A program made the translations under genes and the position numbers. This document shows positions 1 through 8,944 of a DNA stretch of 64,000 nucleotides, piece after piece. The notes beneath the pieces were generated by a model that had not been told where the DNA came from, searched no databases, and saw nothing but the letters and a program-made list of their open reading frames with translations. The first letter of the stretch is position 1, and each line of letters starts with the position of its first letter. This stretch comes from Variovorax sp. 770b2 (GTDB taxonomy: Bacteria; Pseudomonadota; Gammaproteobacteria; Burkholderiales; Burkholderiaceae_C): NCBI RefSeq assembly GCF_900115685.1, contig NZ_FOXJ01000002.1, positions 558,001 to 622,000 of the forward strand, read 5' to 3'.

Positions 1-2
1 GC

Positions 3-1928
3 GCGGCGCAGACGGTGCGCACCGCGGCGCGGCTCGCAGGCCAGCTGAATGTGCGCTGGCATGCGGCCTACGTCGAGACGCCCCGGCTGCAGCGCCTGGC
101 CGCCGCAGAGCGCGACCGCATCCTCGCGGTGCTCAAGCTGGCCGAAGAGTTGGGCGCGGCCACCGCGGTGCTCACCGGTTCCGACGTGGCCGAGCAACTG
201 TCCGAGCAGGCCCGCCGGCTCAACTGCGCGACGCTGGTGATGGGGCGTTCGGAGCCCGCGAGCGGCTGGCGTCGATGGTGGCCCGCCGCGCCGGTGCCGT
301 TGCCACGGGCACTCGCGCAACGCGCGCCCGCCCTCGACATCCTGGAAGTCGGCCGCGCCGACAGCGCGCGGCGCCTGGCGCGCACGCCGTTCAACACGCC
401 GCGTGCCGACGACGACGATCACGAGAAGGCACCCATCCACTGGCCCGGCTACGCCTGGGCGACGGCCACGAGCGTGGCGCTCACGCTGGTCTGCACGCCA
501 CTGGCCGGCGTGCTCGAACTCTCGAACATCGTGATGCTGTTCCTGCTCGGCGTGGTCGGCGTCGCGATGCGCTTCGGGCGCGGGCCTTCGGCGCTGGCGG
601 CCTTGCTCAACGTGGCCGCGTTCGACTACTTCTTCGTGCCGCCGCGCCTGTCGTTCGCGGTGAGCGATGTGCAGTACGTGCTGACCTTCGCGATCATGCT
701 GGGCGTCGGCCTGCTGGTGGGGCAGCTCACTGCGGGGCTGCGTTTTGCGGCCGGCGTATCGACCAGCCGCGAGCGGCGCGCGCGCTCGCTGTTCGAGCTC
801 ACGCGCGAACTCTCGGCGGCGCTGGAGAGCACGCAGGTCGTCACGCTCGGCGCTGCCGCGGTGCAAGGCCACTTCGGCGGCCATGCGCTGGTGCTGGTGA
901 CCGATGCGGCCGACCAGCTCGTGCTGCCGAAGGAGCCGCCGGAGGGCTTCGATGCGCAGGTGGCTGACTGGGCCTTCCGCCACGGTCAACCCGCGGGCCT
1001 GGCGACCGCCACGCTGGCGGCGCAGCCCTGGCACTACGTGCCGCTGCAGGCGCCCATGCGCGTGCGCGGCGTGCTGGCGCTGTCGCCCGCGCAGCCGCGC
1101 TGGCTGCTGATTCCCGAACAGGCGCAGCAGCTGGACACGCTGGCCCGGCAGATCGCGATCGCGCTGGAGCGCGTGCACTACGTCGAGGTGGCGCAGCAGG
1201 CGGTGGTCGAGATGGAATCGGAGCGCCTGCGCAATGCGCTGCTCGGCGCGATCTCGCACGACGTGCGCACGCCGCTCACTGCGCTCATCGCGCTGGCCGA
1301 ATCGCTGCAGACGCTGCCGCCCGAAGAACACGCCGACGCGGCGCGCGCGATCGTCGCGCAGGCGCACGAGCTGCATGCGCTGGTCAACAACCTGCTCGAC
1401 ATGGCTCGGCTCGAAAGCGGCATTGCGGGCGGTGCGGTGAACCTGCGGCGCGATTGGCAGTCGGTCGAGGAGGTGGTGGGCTCGTCGATTCGCGCGGCGC
1501 GCACGGCGCTCGGCGATGCCGTCGTGCAGACCACGCTCGATGCGGACCTGCCGCTCGTCGAGTTCGATGCGGTGCTGATCGAACGCGTGCTGGTCAACCT
1601 GCTGGAGAACGCCACCAAGTACGGCGCCCCGCCCATCGTGGTGGGCGCGCGCGCCGAGCCCGGCGCGCTGGTGCTCACGGTACGCGACCACGGACCCGGC
1701 CTGCCCGCTGCGCTGCTGGGCCGCGAGCAGAAGCTGTTCGACAAGTTCACCCGCGGCGAAGCCGAATCAGCCACGCCGGGCGTCGGGCTGGGCCTGGCGA
1801 TCTGCCGCGCGGTCGTCAGCGCGCACGGTGGCGAAATCACGGCTGCCAATGCGCGCGACGGCGGTGCAGAATTCACCGTCACCCTGCCACGCCGCGAGCC
1901 GCCCGAACCGGCCGAAGCCCAACTCTGA
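3..1928 (+). CDS. kdpD: KdpD, osmosensitive K+ channel sensor histidine kinase (5' end missing)
   Basis: Membrane sensor kinase that senses K+ limitation or turgor and phosphorylates KdpE to induce the KdpFABC K+ pump. The frame is open from the window edge, so the N-terminal KdpD domain with its Walker motif lies outside. What is visible, in order: a universal-stress-like domain, about four clustered membrane segments (DUF4118), a GAF-like linker, the dimerisation/phosphoacceptor motif AISHDVRTPL (His at about codon 415 from position 15), then the ATPase boxes NLLENATKYG, DHGPGLP and GVGLGLAICR. About 640 of the usual ~900 residues are seen. kdpE follows after 4 bp. kdpABC is expected upstream but is not visible. 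Confidence 0.95.
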   Translation, partial: AAQTVRTAARLAGQLNVRWHAAYVETPRLQRLAAAERDRILAVLKLAEELGAATAVLTGSDVAEQLSEQARRLNCATLVMGRSEPASGWRRWWPAAPVPLPRALAQRAPALDILEVGRADSARRLARTPFNTPRADDDDHEKAPIHWPGYAWATATSVALTLVCTPLAGVLELSNIVMLFLLGVVGVAMRFGRGPSALAALLNVAAFDYFFVPPRLSFAVSDVQYVLTFAIMLGVGLLVGQLTAGLRFAAGVSTSRERRARSLFELTRELSAALESTQVVTLGAAAVQGHFGGHALVLVTDAADQLVLPKEPPEGFDAQVADWAFRHGQPAGLATATLAAQPWHYVPLQAPMRVRGVLALSPAQPRWLLIPEQAQQLDTLARQIAIALERVHYVEVAQQAVVEMESERLRNALLGAISHDVRTPLTALIALAESLQTLPPEEHADAARAIVAQAHELHALVNNLLDMARLESGIAGGAVNLRRDWQSVEEVVGSSIRAARTALGDAVVQTTLDADLPLVEFDAVLIERVLVNLLENATKYGAPPIVVGARAEPGALVLTVRDHGPGLPAALLGREQKLFDKFTRGEAESATPGVGLGLAICRAVVSAHGGEITAANARDGGAEFTVTLPRREPPEPAEAQL

Positions 1929-1932
1929 AGCC

Positions 1933-2631
<699 letters not shown>

Positions 2632-2643
2632 ATCCCAGCTGTA

Positions 2644-2898
2644 TTCAGGGCGCGTGCGCAGGCCAACGGGTACTCCCCTCCGCGAATGTCCCCCGGCCTG
2701 CGGCCTCCTCCTTTATTTCGCTGCGGGGAGCACCCGATGCCCTGCGCACGCGAGGCGCGGCTGCGGTGCCGGGCGATCAACCACCGCGCTGAAAACGATC
2801 GCGCCGATGGGGTGCCTTGCGCAGCGAAATAAAGGAGGAGGCGAAGCCGGGGGACATTCGCGGAGCAAGGTGCCCCGTCGGCGTGATCGCGCCCTGAA
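2644..2898. repeat. 255-bp inverted-repeat element between convergent genes (covers the 2632-2945 gap)
   Basis: The stretch between kdpE and the convergent dehydrogenase gene holds no credible gene. It is a long imperfect palindrome. The outer ends match perfectly over 11 bp (2644-2654 with 2888-2898, TTCAGGGCGCG). The core arms pair perfectly over 20 bp (2678-2697 with 2846-2865) and 22 bp (2704-2725 with 2820-2841). The inner parts are more diverged. Both arms share the segment TTTATTTCGCTGCG. It could be a non-autonomous mobile element (MITE-like) or a repeat that acts as a bidirectional terminator. No target-site duplication is obvious. Confidence 0.75.
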
Positions 2899-2945
2899 CG
2901 ACGACCCTCAAACAAACCCGACGAATCGAAAGGCGAGACCTCTTT

Positions 2946-4076
2946 TCAGGCCGCAATGCCCTTGTTCGGATTGAGCAGGAACTTCGTGCCCGTCGCCTGC
3001 TTGCTGTACACCCCGATCGCATCGAGCTGCAGGGCCTCGAGCAACGACACTTCCCGCGTGTACTTGCTGGCGAACGTCGTCTTCAACTCTGCGACCACAC
3101 GCGCCCGCAAGCGCTGCGTGCCTTCGGCGCCCAGCTTCTGCAGGAACGGAAACAGCAGCCACCCGCCCATGCCCCACGCCATGCCGAAGTTGCGCACGAA
3201 CTCGGTCGGGCTGCGGTCCAGGCCCCCGTAGATGTAGACCTGCTTGTGCGTGGTCGAGCCGTAGCGGCTGTATTCCTTGGCGGTGCGGTTCAGCGCCGCT
3301 TACATGCAGCCGAGGATCTGGCCCGCGAGCTTGCCGCCACCCGTTGCGTCGAAGGCCAGCGTGGCGCCGGTGTCGACCAATGCCTGCGTCAGGTCTTCGA
3401 GAAAGGTCGGCGAGCTTGCGTTGCACACGTACTTCGCGCCGAGGCCGCGCAGCAGCGCCTCCTGCTCGGGCTTGCGCACGATGTTGACGAGGTCGATGCC
3501 GTCTTTCTGGCAGATCTTGTTGAGCATCTGCCCCAGGTTCGACGCAGCGGCCGTGTGCACCAGCGCCGTGTGGCCTTCGCGCCGCATCGTCTCGACCATG
3601 CCCAGCGAAGTGAGCGGGTTGACGAAGCATGAAGCGCCTTCGGCCGGCGTCGTGCCCGCCGGCAGTTCGAGACACTGCGCGACGGGAAGGGCGCGGTACT
3701 GCGAGTACATCGCGCCGCCGATGGCGGCCACCGTCTTGCCCAGCAGCGCCTGCGCAGCCGGCGACGAACCGGCCTTGACCACCACGCCCGCGCCTTCGTT
3801 GCCCACCGGCATCGACTGGTCGAGCCGTCCCGCCATCGAAGGCATGGCGCGCTCCGCAATCGCGGCGGTGACGACCGGGCTCTCGGGTGTGCCCGAAATC
3901 TTTGCGGTGCTCATGTCCGCCGCGCCGAACAGGAGGCCCAGGTCCGACGGGTTCATCGGCGATGCCTCGATGCGCACCACCACCTCGTTGGCCTGCGGTT
4001 CGGGAATCGGGTCGTCGTGCAGCGTGAGTTCGAGGATGCCGTTGGCGCGAACGAGGGAGCGGAGTTGGAGTGCCAT
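2946..4076 (-). pseudogene. Zinc-type/quinone oxidoreductase-like MDR dehydrogenase with an in-frame TAA
   Basis: Medium-chain dehydrogenase/reductase, 377 codons from the ATG at 4076, starting MALQLRSLVRANGILEL. Residues 1-258 contain the GroES-like half (ASPMNPSDLG, NEGAGVV) and part of the Rossmann half (ALVHTAAASNLGQ). Codon 259 (3302-3300) is TAA. The same frame then continues with family-like sequence (AALNRTAKEYSRYG, TEFVRNFG) to the natural stop at 2946. No base is missing, so this is a single substitution; one change from GAA (Glu) would explain it, not a frameshift. A truncated product would lose the C-terminal third. It could be a true nonsense allele, a sequencing error or readthrough. 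Confidence 0.8.
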
Positions 4077-4165
4077 GGAAGAAGCCCTTGTGAAGGTCGC
4101 TCGAAGATGGCCATCGGCCACGGGGCGGCCAGTATAGGAGCGGGGTGCGAAAGCTGCAGCCGCCT

Positions 4166-4717
4166 TCAGGACACCACGGGAATCACCGGTGCATGGGCCA
4201 GTGCGTGGCGCATCCTGAGGGGATCGAGCCGCTCGATGTAGCGCGGAATGTTGCGCCACAGCGTGTGATAGCCGTAGCCGCCGCGCAGCATCTCGTGGCG
4301 CGCGCTGTCCTTGTCCCAGTCCTGCACCGCCATGCGGTAGACGGCGGCCACCACGCCGGTGCGGTCGGCGCCGTGCATGCAATGGATGAGCACGGGGCCG
4401 TGCTTTTCGGCCTCGCGGATCGCGACCAGTGCGCGCAGCACCTTCGCATCGTCGATGGACCAGGTGTTGATCGGTACGCGCACCAGCCGGATGCCGCTGC
4501 CGGCGAACACTTTCTTGTCGTCGTTGAAGGAGCGCAGGCTGACGATGGTGCGGATGCCCAGCGACTGCAGCGCCGCCACGTTCGCGCGCCGGGGCTGCGC
4601 GCTGCGGTACAGCGTGGGCGTGATGCGGTGCAGGTTTTCGACCTGCAGTTCGTCCAGCGGATCGGCCCAGTGGCCGGGACGCAGGTCGTCGGCCTTGGTT
4701 GTTTTGGCTGCCGTCAT
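4166..4717 (-). CDS. Dual-specificity / tyrosine phosphatase-like protein
   Basis: Predicted cysteine phosphatase of 183 residues. The P-loop signature HCMHGADRTG (Cys113, Arg119) matches HCx5R of the PTP/DSP superfamily. Upstream are the usual core elements RSAQP and LGIRTIVSLR. There is no signal peptide or membrane segment, so it is probably cytosolic. The ATG at 4717 overlaps the stop of the membrane-protein gene by 4 bp (ATGA), so it belongs to the glycosyltransferase unit. The substrate could be a phosphoprotein, a phosphoinositide-like lipid head group or a polyphosphate. The lipid-glycosylation neighbour makes a lipid-related role possible but unproven. Confidence 0.8.
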   Translation of the reverse strand: MTAAKTTKADDLRPGHWADPLDELQVENLHRITPTLYRSAQPRRANVAALQSLGIRTIVSLRSFNDDKKVFAGSGIRLVRVPINTWSIDDAKVLRALVAIREAEKHGPVLIHCMHGADRTGVVAAVYRMAVQDWDKDSARHEMLRGGYGYHTLWRNIPRYIERLDPLRMRHALAHAPVIPVVS

Positions 4718-5208
4718 CGCGCGCGCCGACGCCAATGGCGCACCGTGAGGATCAGCGCCGCCACCGCGAGGCCGCCCCAGTAGTCGACCGGCGCGCCCCA
4801 CAGCCAGTGCTTGTGCCAGAACGCATCGACGGGATTGAAGCGCGCCCAGCCGAAGGCCGGATTGATGATGAACCACAGGAAGTCTTCGCAGACCCAGAAC
4901 ACGATCAGCCCCGCGACCGCCAGCCCCACGTTGCGCCAGGTCCACCGGCCGTTGAACGCCAGCGGCGAGAAGAACACCAGCGCCATGAAGGTGAACACCC
5001 ACGCGTGATAGCCGGTCATTGCGCGCCCGCCCCAGAACAGGTCCAGCCAGATGCTGTTCTCGATGCGCCAGGTGGGCAGCGACGTGGCCCAGCCCGCGCC
5101 GCCTTCGATCTGGATCTCGGCGTTGGCGAAGAAGAAGGCCATCACGACGACCCATGCCAGGTAGCCCAGCGTGCGGCCCACGCCGGTCTTTTCGACCTCG
5201 CCGCTCAC
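4714..5208 (-). CDS. Small integral membrane protein, function unknown
   Basis: A 164-residue protein with about four hydrophobic segments (LAWVVVMAFFFANAEIQ, AWVFTFMALVFFSPLAF, VGLAVAGLIVFWVCEDFLW, YWGGLAVAALILTV) and many Trp and aromatic residues. It ends in a basic tail, RHWRRRAR. The GTG start at 5208 overlaps the TGA of the upstream glycosyltransferase (GTGA), which fixes this start and implies translational coupling. I do not recognise the family with certainty. Co-occurrence with an MGDG-synthase-like enzyme suggests a membrane lipid or envelope role. That is inference. Confidence 0.7.
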   Translation of the reverse strand: MSGEVEKTGVGRTLGYLAWVVVMAFFFANAEIQIEGGAGWATSLPTWRIENSIWLDLFWGGRAMTGYHAWVFTFMALVFFSPLAFNGRWTWRNVGLAVAGLIVFWVCEDFLWFIINPAFGWARFNPVDAFWHKHWLWGAPVDYWGGLAVAALILTVRHWRRRAR

Positions 5209-6347
5209 GCTACGGCACCCAGCACGTGCTGCAACACAGCCCGCGCCGCTTGCGGCTTGCCGAGCGCGCGGCTGCGCGCGGCCATGTTCGCGAGCTTGGC
5301 GGGGTCGGCCATCAGGCGCGCCACCTTGTAGTCCAGGCCGATGGCGTCGTAGGCGAGCCAGGCGGCGCCTTCTTCCATCAGGAAGCCGGCGTTGTGTTCT
5401 TCCTGTCCGGGAATCGGCGAGATCAGCAGCATCGGCTTGCCCAGCGCCAGGCACTCGGACACGGTGAGGCCACCGGGCTTGGTGACGACGAGGTCGGCCG
5501 CGGCCATCATCTTGTGCATCTCGTTGGTGAAGCCCACGGCCACCACGCGGCCCGGATGGCGCGCCGCCAGCGCCTGCAGCCTGGCGTGCGCCTCCACGTT
5601 GCGGCCCGCGACCGCGATGACCTGGAAGTTGCCGTCGCCACCCAGGCCGAGCACGCGCTCGACCATGCTCGGCAGGTCGCCCACGCCGGCGCCGCCCGAG
5701 GCCATCAGCAGCACGGGCCGCGACGGATCGAGCCCGAGTTCGGCGGCGCAGGTGTTGCGCGCGAGCGCGGGCACATCGGGTTCGGAGAACGCCGGCATCA
5801 CAGGGATGCCCGTCACGTGGATGCGGTCCGCGGGAATGCCGCGTGCGCGCAGGCGAAAGGCCACTTCCTCCGTGGCGGCGAGATAGCCCGCCATGCCGGG
5901 AATCAGCCACATGTTGTGCAGGTCGTAGTCGGTGATCTGCAGCCACACCGGGTAGTCGATGCGCCCGCGGTTGCGCTCGCGCATCAGGAGCTCGGCCGGC
6001 AGGAAGTGCGTGCAGATCACCGCATCGGGCTTCTCGCGGCGGATCTCGCGCACCAGCGCGCCGGTGCTCAGCCGTTCGATGCCGCGGCGCAGGCGCTGCG
6101 AAGGCGCGTGGTGCGGCGTGGTGTCGGTGCGCTGGTGCAGGTACGACCACAGCTCGGGCGCGCGGTTCACGAGCTGGATGTACCAGTCGGTGTAGACCTT
6201 GCGAAAGCCGCCGGCCACATGGGCCATGGCGTCGGTGTGGACCGCCGTGCAGGGCGGGGCGAGGGACTGGGCGGTGGCGGCGAGCGCCTGTGCTGCACGC
6301 ACGTGGCCGTTGCCGGCGCTCACGCTGAGGATCAGGAGTTTGGTCAT
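5205..6347 (-). CDS. MGDG synthase-like / processive diacylglycerol glycosyltransferase (GT28 type)
   Basis: A 380-residue glycosyltransferase of the MGDG-synthase/MurG superfamily. The N-terminal MGDG_synth domain begins with ILSVSAGNGHVRAAQAL. The C-terminal nucleotide-sugar half carries LLMASGGAGVGDLP and the donor-binding block KPGGLTVSECLALGKP followed by PGQEEHNA. Such enzymes transfer a hexose from a UDP-sugar to diacylglycerol at the inner membrane surface. It is the first gene of a three-gene coupled unit with the membrane protein and the phosphatase. In some bacteria glycolipids of this type replace phospholipids under phosphate limitation. Whether that holds here is not visible. 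Confidence 0.85.
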   Translation of the reverse strand: MTKLLILSVSAGNGHVRAAQALAATAQSLAPPCTAVHTDAMAHVAGGFRKVYTDWYIQLVNRAPELWSYLHQRTDTTPHHAPSQRLRRGIERLSTGALVREIRREKPDAVICTHFLPAELLMRERNRGRIDYPVWLQITDYDLHNMWLIPGMAGYLAATEEVAFRLRARGIPADRIHVTGIPVMPAFSEPDVPALARNTCAAELGLDPSRPVLLMASGGAGVGDLPSMVERVLGLGGDGNFQVIAVAGRNVEAHARLQALAARHPGRVVAVGFTNEMHKMMAAADLVVTKPGGLTVSECLALGKPMLLISPIPGQEEHNAGFLMEEGAAWLAYDAIGLDYKVARLMADPAKLANMAARSRALGKPQAARAVLQHVLGAVA

Positions 6348-6518
6348 GGATTCGGCTGTCTGGGCGGATTATGGACATGCCGTGTGGCAGCCCCGGCGCG
6401 AGCGCGCCAGAGCAGTCGTTGATGGTCCGTTCGCTCGGAGCGTGCCCCAGTGCGCACGCGCCCGGGGACCTTGGCTAAAAATGCACCCCTCGCATGAATT
6501 CCAACCAAGGACTCCCGC

Positions 6519-7232
6519 ATGTCTTCTGAAGCACAGAAAAAAGTAGCCATCGTCACCGCCGGTGGCAGCGGCATGGGCGCCGCGGCGGCGCGCAAGCTCG
6601 CGGAAGACGGCTTTCGCGTCGCCATCCTCTCGTCATCAGGCAAGGGCGAGGCGCTGGCCCAGGAGCTCGGCGGCATCGGCGTGACCGGCTCCAACCAGTC
6701 GAACGACGACATCAAGCGCCTGGTCGACAAGGTCACGGGCGAATGGGGCCGCGTCGACGTGCTGGTCAACAGCGCAGGGCACGGCCCCCGCGCGCCGATC
6801 CTGGAGATCACCGACGAAGACTGGCACCGCGGCATGGACGTCTACCTGCTGAGCGCCGTGCGCCCCAGCCGCCTCGTGGCGCCGCTGATGGTCAAGCAGG
6901 GCGGCGGCACGATCATCAACATCTCCACCTTCGCCGCGTTCGAGCCCGACCCCGTGTTTCCGACTTCGGGCGTGTTTCGCGCCGGCCTCGCGGCGTTCAC
7001 CAAGCTCTTCGCCGACAAGTACGCGGCCGACAACGTGCGCATGAACAACGTGCTGCCCGGCTTCATCGACAGCCTGCCCGAGAAGGCCGAGTTCCGCGGC
7101 CGCATCCCGATGGGCCGCTACGGCAAGATGAGCGAGATCGCCGCCGTGATCGGCTTCCTCGCCTCCGAAGGCGGGGGCTACATCACCGGGCAGAACCTGC
7201 GCGTGGACGGCGGCATCACGCGTTCGGTGTGA
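6519..7232 (+). CDS. SDR-family oxidoreductase with atypical active site
   Basis: Short-chain dehydrogenase/reductase of 237 residues. The cofactor motif is TAGGSGMG (13-20, TGxxxGxG type), the structural NSAG is at 84-87, and the C-terminal end has YITGQNLRVDGG, as in 3-oxoacyl reductase-like SDRs. INIS is present. The canonical YxxxK catalytic pair is not: the aligned positions read S150-G-V-F-R154. It may be a divergent dehydrogenase or a non-catalytic SDR. It is transcribed divergently from the glycosyltransferase gene, and AAGGA lies 8 bp before the ATG. Confidence 0.88.
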   Translation: MSSEAQKKVAIVTAGGSGMGAAAARKLAEDGFRVAILSSSGKGEALAQELGGIGVTGSNQSNDDIKRLVDKVTGEWGRVDVLVNSAGHGPRAPILEITDEDWHRGMDVYLLSAVRPSRLVAPLMVKQGGGTIINISTFAAFEPDPVFPTSGVFRAGLAAFTKLFADKYAADNVRMNNVLPGFIDSLPEKAEFRGRIPMGRYGKMSEIAAVIGFLASEGGGYITGQNLRVDGGITRSV

Positions 7233-7432
7233 AGGCAGGCGCCGGAGAGGGCGGGGAGCGCTCTCTACAATCGCGCCCCATGTGTCCGAGGATGCCCCGC
7301 TTTCCCATCCGCCGCCGGCAGTCCGGCTGCTCGCGGCCGACGCCTCCTTGACGATCGCGCAGTGACGCGCCGCGGCGCCGCCCACAGCGACACGCAAGGC
7401 CGCAGCGCCGGCCTCTCTTCCTTCTGCCCTGT

Positions 7433-7460
7433 CCCGCATCGCCCTGCCGGCGCATGCGGG
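7433..7460 (+). other. Hairpin in the leader of the SulP gene
   Basis: The 244-bp gap before the SulP gene (7233-7476) contains a 7-bp perfect stem, CCCGCAT (7433-7439) with ATGCGGG (7454-7460). A pyrimidine-rich run of Ts and Cs follows and leads directly into the ATG at 7477. No purine-rich Shine-Dalgarno sequence is visible there. The arrangement could be an attenuator or a structured leader. I could not match it to a known riboswitch class. Confidence 0.35.
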
Positions 7461-7476
7461 CCGCTTTCCTTTTTCC

Positions 7477-8934
7477 ATGTCCTCCTCCCACAGCCGCCTG
7501 CGCACCGAGTGGTGCCCGAGCATTCCGCGCGAACTGATGGCCGGCGCCGTCGCCACCTTCGCGCTCATCCCTGAAGTCATCGCCTTTTCTTTCGTCGCGG
7601 GCGTCGATCCGGCCGTCGGGCTGTTCGCGTCGTTCGTGATCAGCATCGTCATCGCCTTCGCCGGCGGGCGGCCGGCCATGGTGTCGGCGGCCGCGGGTTC
7701 GGTCGCGCTCGTGGCCGCGCCGCTGGTGCATGCGCACGGGCTGCAGTACCTGCTGGCGGCCGGCGTGCTCGCGGGCGCGATGCAGGTCGTGTTCGGCCTG
7801 CTGCGGCTGGGCGTGCTGATGCGCTTCGTCTCCACCTCGGTGCGCACGGGCTTCGTCAATGCGCTCGCCATCCTGATCTTCGCGGCGCAGATGCCGCACT
7901 TCATCGGCGCCAACACCGCCACCTGGGCGATGGTGGGGCTGGGCCTGGCCGTCATCTACCTGCTGCCGCGCATCACGCGCGCGGTGCCGTCGCCGCTGGT
8001 GTGCATCGTGGTGGTGACGCTGGTCGGCCATTGGCTCGACCTGCCGCTCAAGACCGTGGCGGACCTGGGGCACCTGCCCGATGCGCTGCCCGCGTTCGCC
8101 TTCCCCTCGGTGCCGTTCACGCTCGACACGCTGCGCATCATCGCGCTGCCCGCGTTCGCCATCGCGATGGTCGGCCTCCTCGAATCGATGATGACCGCCA
8201 GCGTGGTGGACGAACTCACCGACACGCCGAGTTCGAAGAACCGCGAGTGCAGCGGCCTGGGCGTGGCGAACGTCGCGGCCAGCTTCTTCGGCGGCATCGC
8301 GGGCTGCGGAATGATCGGCCAGACGGTGAGCAACGTGCGCTACGGCGGGCGCGGGCGGCTGTCGACGCTGTTCGCGGGCGCCTTCCTGCTCGTGCTCATG
8401 GTGCTGCTCAAGCCCTGGGTGTCGCAGGTGCCGGTGGCCGCGCTGGTCGCGATCATGGTGATGGTGTCGGCATCGACCTTCGACTGGGGGTCGCTGCGCA
8501 CGCTGGTGCGCCACCCGCGCATGTCCAGCGCGGTGATGCTCGCGACGGTGGCCGTGACTGTCGCCACCGACAACCTGGCCTCGGGCGTGGCCGTCGGCGT
8601 GCTGCTGAGCGGCGTGTTCTTCACCTTCAAGGTGGCGCGGCTGCTGCACGTGCATGCCGAGGTGGGCGAAGGCGGCCTGCGCACCTACCGCATCGCGGGC
8701 CAGGTGTTCTTCGCCTCGGCCGACATGCTGGTGGATGCCTTCGACGTGCGCGAGATCGACGGCGCGCCTGTGCACATCGACGTGGCGCAGGCGCATTTCT
8801 GGGACGTCACCGCCGTGGCCGCGCTGACCAAGGTGGTCGAGCGGCTGCGCAAGCACGGCAGCGCGGTGGAGGTGACCGGGCTCAACCAAGCCAGCCGCGA
8901 CCTGATCCTGCAGCTCGACGCCGCGCCCGAGTGA
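7477..8934 (+). CDS. SulP-family anion transporter with STAS domain
   Basis: Inner-membrane SulP permease, 485 residues. The N-terminal signature IPRELMAGAVATFALIPEV is followed by about 10-12 hydrophobic segments. The C-terminal ~85 residues form a cytosolic STAS domain (VHIDVAQAHFWDVTAVAAL). Family members move sulfate, bicarbonate, dicarboxylates or other anions; the substrate cannot be told from sequence. The ATG at 7477 precedes the conserved N-terminus but has no clear ribosome binding site, only a CTTTCCTTTTTCC tract. Its end is convergent with the AraC regulator 10 bp away. Confidence 0.9.
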   Translation: MSSSHSRLRTEWCPSIPRELMAGAVATFALIPEVIAFSFVAGVDPAVGLFASFVISIVIAFAGGRPAMVSAAAGSVALVAAPLVHAHGLQYLLAAGVLAGAMQVVFGLLRLGVLMRFVSTSVRTGFVNALAILIFAAQMPHFIGANTATWAMVGLGLAVIYLLPRITRAVPSPLVCIVVVTLVGHWLDLPLKTVADLGHLPDALPAFAFPSVPFTLDTLRIIALPAFAIAMVGLLESMMTASVVDELTDTPSSKNRECSGLGVANVAASFFGGIAGCGMIGQTVSNVRYGGRGRLSTLFAGAFLLVLMVLLKPWVSQVPVAALVAIMVMVSASTFDWGSLRTLVRHPRMSSAVMLATVAVTVATDNLASGVAVGVLLSGVFFTFKVARLLHVHAEVGEGGLRTYRIAGQVFFASADMLVDAFDVREIDGAPVHIDVAQAHFWDVTAVAALTKVVERLRKHGSAVEVTGLNQASRDLILQLDAAPE

Positions 8935-8944
8935 GCAGCAGGCG

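Noticed and set aside
2946..4076. Frameshift as the cause of the broken dehydrogenase
   Set aside because: Both pieces lie in the same frame and the intervening 34 codons translate into family-like sequence, so only a stop codon intervenes.
7260..7476. A sulfate-related riboswitch in front of the SulP gene
   Set aside because: No conserved motif recognised; only one short hairpin could be supported.
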